Positions 62,662 through 64,000 of a DNA stretch of 64,000 bases are shown here, in pieces. Source of the stretch: DATEDA01 sp963754305 (GTDB taxonomy: Bacteria > Pseudomonadota > Gammaproteobacteria > Burkholderiales > SG8-39); the NCBI GenBank assembly GCA_963754305.1, contig CAVWFR010000024.1:1-64000 (forward strand), written 5' to 3'. The notes beneath the pieces are model-generated. The model worked only from the letters and a program-made list of their open reading frames with translations. It searched no databases and was not told the origin of the DNA. Positions within the stretch are counted from its first letter, which is position 1, and each line of letters opens with the position of its first letter. Made by a program: the position numbers and the translations under genes.

Positions 62662-64000
62662 CTATGCCTCGCGCAACGCGGCGATCGGCGGGTGGTTGAG
62701 TGCCGCGCGGGCGCCCGCCCACACGTTCACCGAGACGCAGACGAGGCCGAGCGCGGGCCCGGCGAGCCACACCCAGTGATTGACGTGGTACTGGAACTGG
62801 AACACCTGCTGCGCGATCGCGAACCCGATCGCGGTGGCACCGACCGAGGCGAGCGCCCCGGCGACCAGCCCGAGCGCGAGAAACTCCGCGCGCTGCGCGG
62901 CGAGCACCTGCGCGCGGCTCGCCCCGAGTGCGCGCATCACCGCCGCCTCGTGAACGCGTTCGTCCTGCGTGGCCAGCAGCGCGGCGTAGAGCACGAGCAC
63001 GCCGGCGCCGAGAGCGAACAGGAAGACGAACTGCACCGCCCGGATCACCTGGTCCATCATCGAGTTGAGCTGCCGCAGGATCGCGCTGGTGTCGATCACC
63101 GTCAGGTTCGGAAACCGCTGCGACAGGCGGCTCACGAACCCGGCCTGCGCTTCGCGCAGGTGCATGCTCGCGACATAGCTCGCCGGGAACCCCTCGAGCA
63201 GCCCCGGCGTCGCGATGACGAAGAAATTGACCTGCATCGAATCCCAGTCGAGCTTGCGGATGCTCGTGATCGGCGCGGTGAAGCGCCGGCCGGCCACCTC
63301 CCAGGTCAACCGGTCGCCGAGCTTCCAGCCGAGGGATCTCGCGATGCCATCCTCGACCGACAGTGCGCCGGACGCCAGATCGCCCGCACCGAACCATGCC
63401 CCGCCCGCGACCTGGTTGTGACCGGGCCGCTCGGCCATGAACGACAGGTTGAACTCGCGCTCGACCAGCCGCCGCTCGCGGTCCTTGAAGACCTCCGCGT
63501 CGATCGGCGTGTCGTTCAGCGCGACATACCGCCCGCGGATCATCGGGAAGGTCACCGGCGCCGCCAGTCCGTTCTCGGCGAAGAGCCGCGCGAGCGGCTC
63601 GCGCTGCTCGGGCTGGATGTTCACGATGAAGCGGTTCGGGGCGTCGGCCGGCGTCTTCGAGCGCCAGGTCTCGAGCAGATCGGACCGCGTGAACGAGAGC
63701 AGCAGGATCGCGGTGAGACCGAGGCTGAGCGCGAGGATCTGGACGGTGTTCGCGCGCGCGCGCCGGCGCAGGCTCGCAAGGCCGTAGCGCCAGCTCACGT
63801 TCGCGAACGGCGCGAGCGCCGCGGCGGCGTGCAGCGCGCTGTAACCCACGAGCGCGAAGACGACGAGTCCGGCGCCGAAACCGCCGATCACGATCAGCCC
63901 CAGCTTCGTGTCCCCCGCCTGCCAGACCAGCAACCCCCCCACCACCGCCGCACCCAGGCCGTAGGCGAAGAGCGCGCTCTGCCTCGGCGGACCGACATCG
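62662..64000 (-). CDS. FtsX-like ABC transporter permease, partial
   Basis: The frame is open to the window edge, so the N-terminal part is missing. Visible are SALFAYGLGAAVVGGLLVWQAGD (membrane), WRYGLASLRRRARANTVQILALSLGLTAILLLSF, a large periplasmic MacB-like region (NRFIVNIQPEQREPLARLF ... MQVNFFVIATPGLLEGFPASYVA) and the C-terminal FtsX triple helices with HEAAVMRALGASRAQVLAAQRAEFLALG. It resembles the YbbP-type exporter permease, which pairs with a YbbA-like ATPase presumably upstream (beyond 64000). Confidence 0.88.
   Translation of the reverse strand, partial: DVGPPRQSALFAYGLGAAVVGGLLVWQAGDTKLGLIVIGGFGAGLVVFALVGYSALHAAAALAPFANVSWRYGLASLRRRARANTVQILALSLGLTAILLLSFTRSDLLETWRSKTPADAPNRFIVNIQPEQREPLARLFAENGLAAPVTFPMIRGRYVALNDTPIDAEVFKDRERRLVEREFNLSFMAERPGHNQVAGGAWFGAGDLASGALSVEDGIARSLGWKLGDRLTWEVAGRRFTAPITSIRKLDWDSMQVNFFVIATPGLLEGFPASYVASMHLREAQAGFVSRLSQRFPNLTVIDTSAILRQLNSMMDQVIRAVQFVFLFALGAGVLVLYAALLATQDERVHEAAVMRALGASRAQVLAAQRAEFLALGLVAGALASVGATAIGFAIAQQVFQFQYHVNHWVWLAGPALGLVCVSVNVWAGARAALNHPPIAALREA

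Overview
Most of this window (about 5.8 kb to the end) is one very GC-rich chromosomal segment. Its gene content points to a betaproteobacterium, probably Burkholderiales-like: a Bug-family tripartite tricarboxylate receptor, a DUF3563 protein, DUF3305/DUF3306 formate dehydrogenase genes, a pxpBCA operon, glutaryl-CoA dehydrogenase and AlgH/YqgE proteins. This assignment is an inference; there is no rRNA or other phylogenetic marker here. The sequence carries scattered single-base indels (tupC, one acyl-CoA ligase, a kinase C-terminus and many near the left end), as expected of a lightly polished long-read assembly.

Left end (1-5.7 kb): three unlike pieces. Bases 1-2345 are an indel-riddled actinobacterial-type fragment (NAD(P)H-quinone dehydrogenase, Nei2-type glycosylase, a hypothetical protein). 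Bases 2345-4950 have visibly lower GC and hold a truncated RiPP cluster on the minus strand: a small precursor peptide behind a strong ribosome binding site, an Ocin-ThiF-like/leader-binding partner protein, and a YcaO cyclodehydratase whose end is cut at the junction. Bases 5.1-5.7 kb carry a decayed IS3 orfA and a radC fragment. This azole-peptide (TOMM) cluster is the best candidate for an undescribed system. Its precursor needs frame correction, and one corrected frame ends in a Cys-rich CHCC core.

Middle (5.8-31 kb): metabolic and housekeeping genes. They are a secreted DUF6351 hydrolase, pxpBCA (5-oxoproline hydrolysis), a large DUF748 envelope protein, acyl-CoA genes (ligase, UspA, 3-hydroxyacyl-CoA dehydrogenase, gcdH), tag, two secreted YqgE/AlgH paralogues, clpB with a recognisable sigma-32 promoter, a Ser/Thr kinase fused to a cyclic-nucleotide-binding domain, a LysR regulator, a DUF3563 protein, 3-hydroxybutyrate dehydrogenase, a secreted MetX-like hydrolase and another acyl-CoA ligase.

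Molybdenum/tungsten block (31.3-41.6 kb): thirteen genes on the minus strand form one nearly gapless unit: tupB-tupC-tupA, modA, a Mop molbindin, a FecBCD-type (possibly MolABC) transporter, mobB, moeA, moaD, moaE and crcB. A divergent ModE-like wHTH/periplasmic-binding-fold regulator faces it across an intergenic region holding a perfect inverted repeat.

Formate dehydrogenase block (43.5-57.2 kb): the minus strand carries DUF3305, DUF3306, a 695-residue multi-[4Fe-4S] protein, a TorD chaperone, a small Tat peptide, fdhA (Cys form), fdhB, a small lipoprotein, fdhC and a small Ala/Lys-rich protein, ending in a terminator. The divergent plus-strand operon moaA-fdhD-mobA-moeA supplies the cofactor. 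Together the two blocks cover oxyanion import, storage, pterin cofactor synthesis, maturation and the final metalloenzyme.

Right end (57.2-64 kb): rmuC, a frameshifted acyl-CoA ligase, a second Ser/Thr kinase, a TAXI-family receptor with membrane segments, and an FtsX-type permease running off the window.
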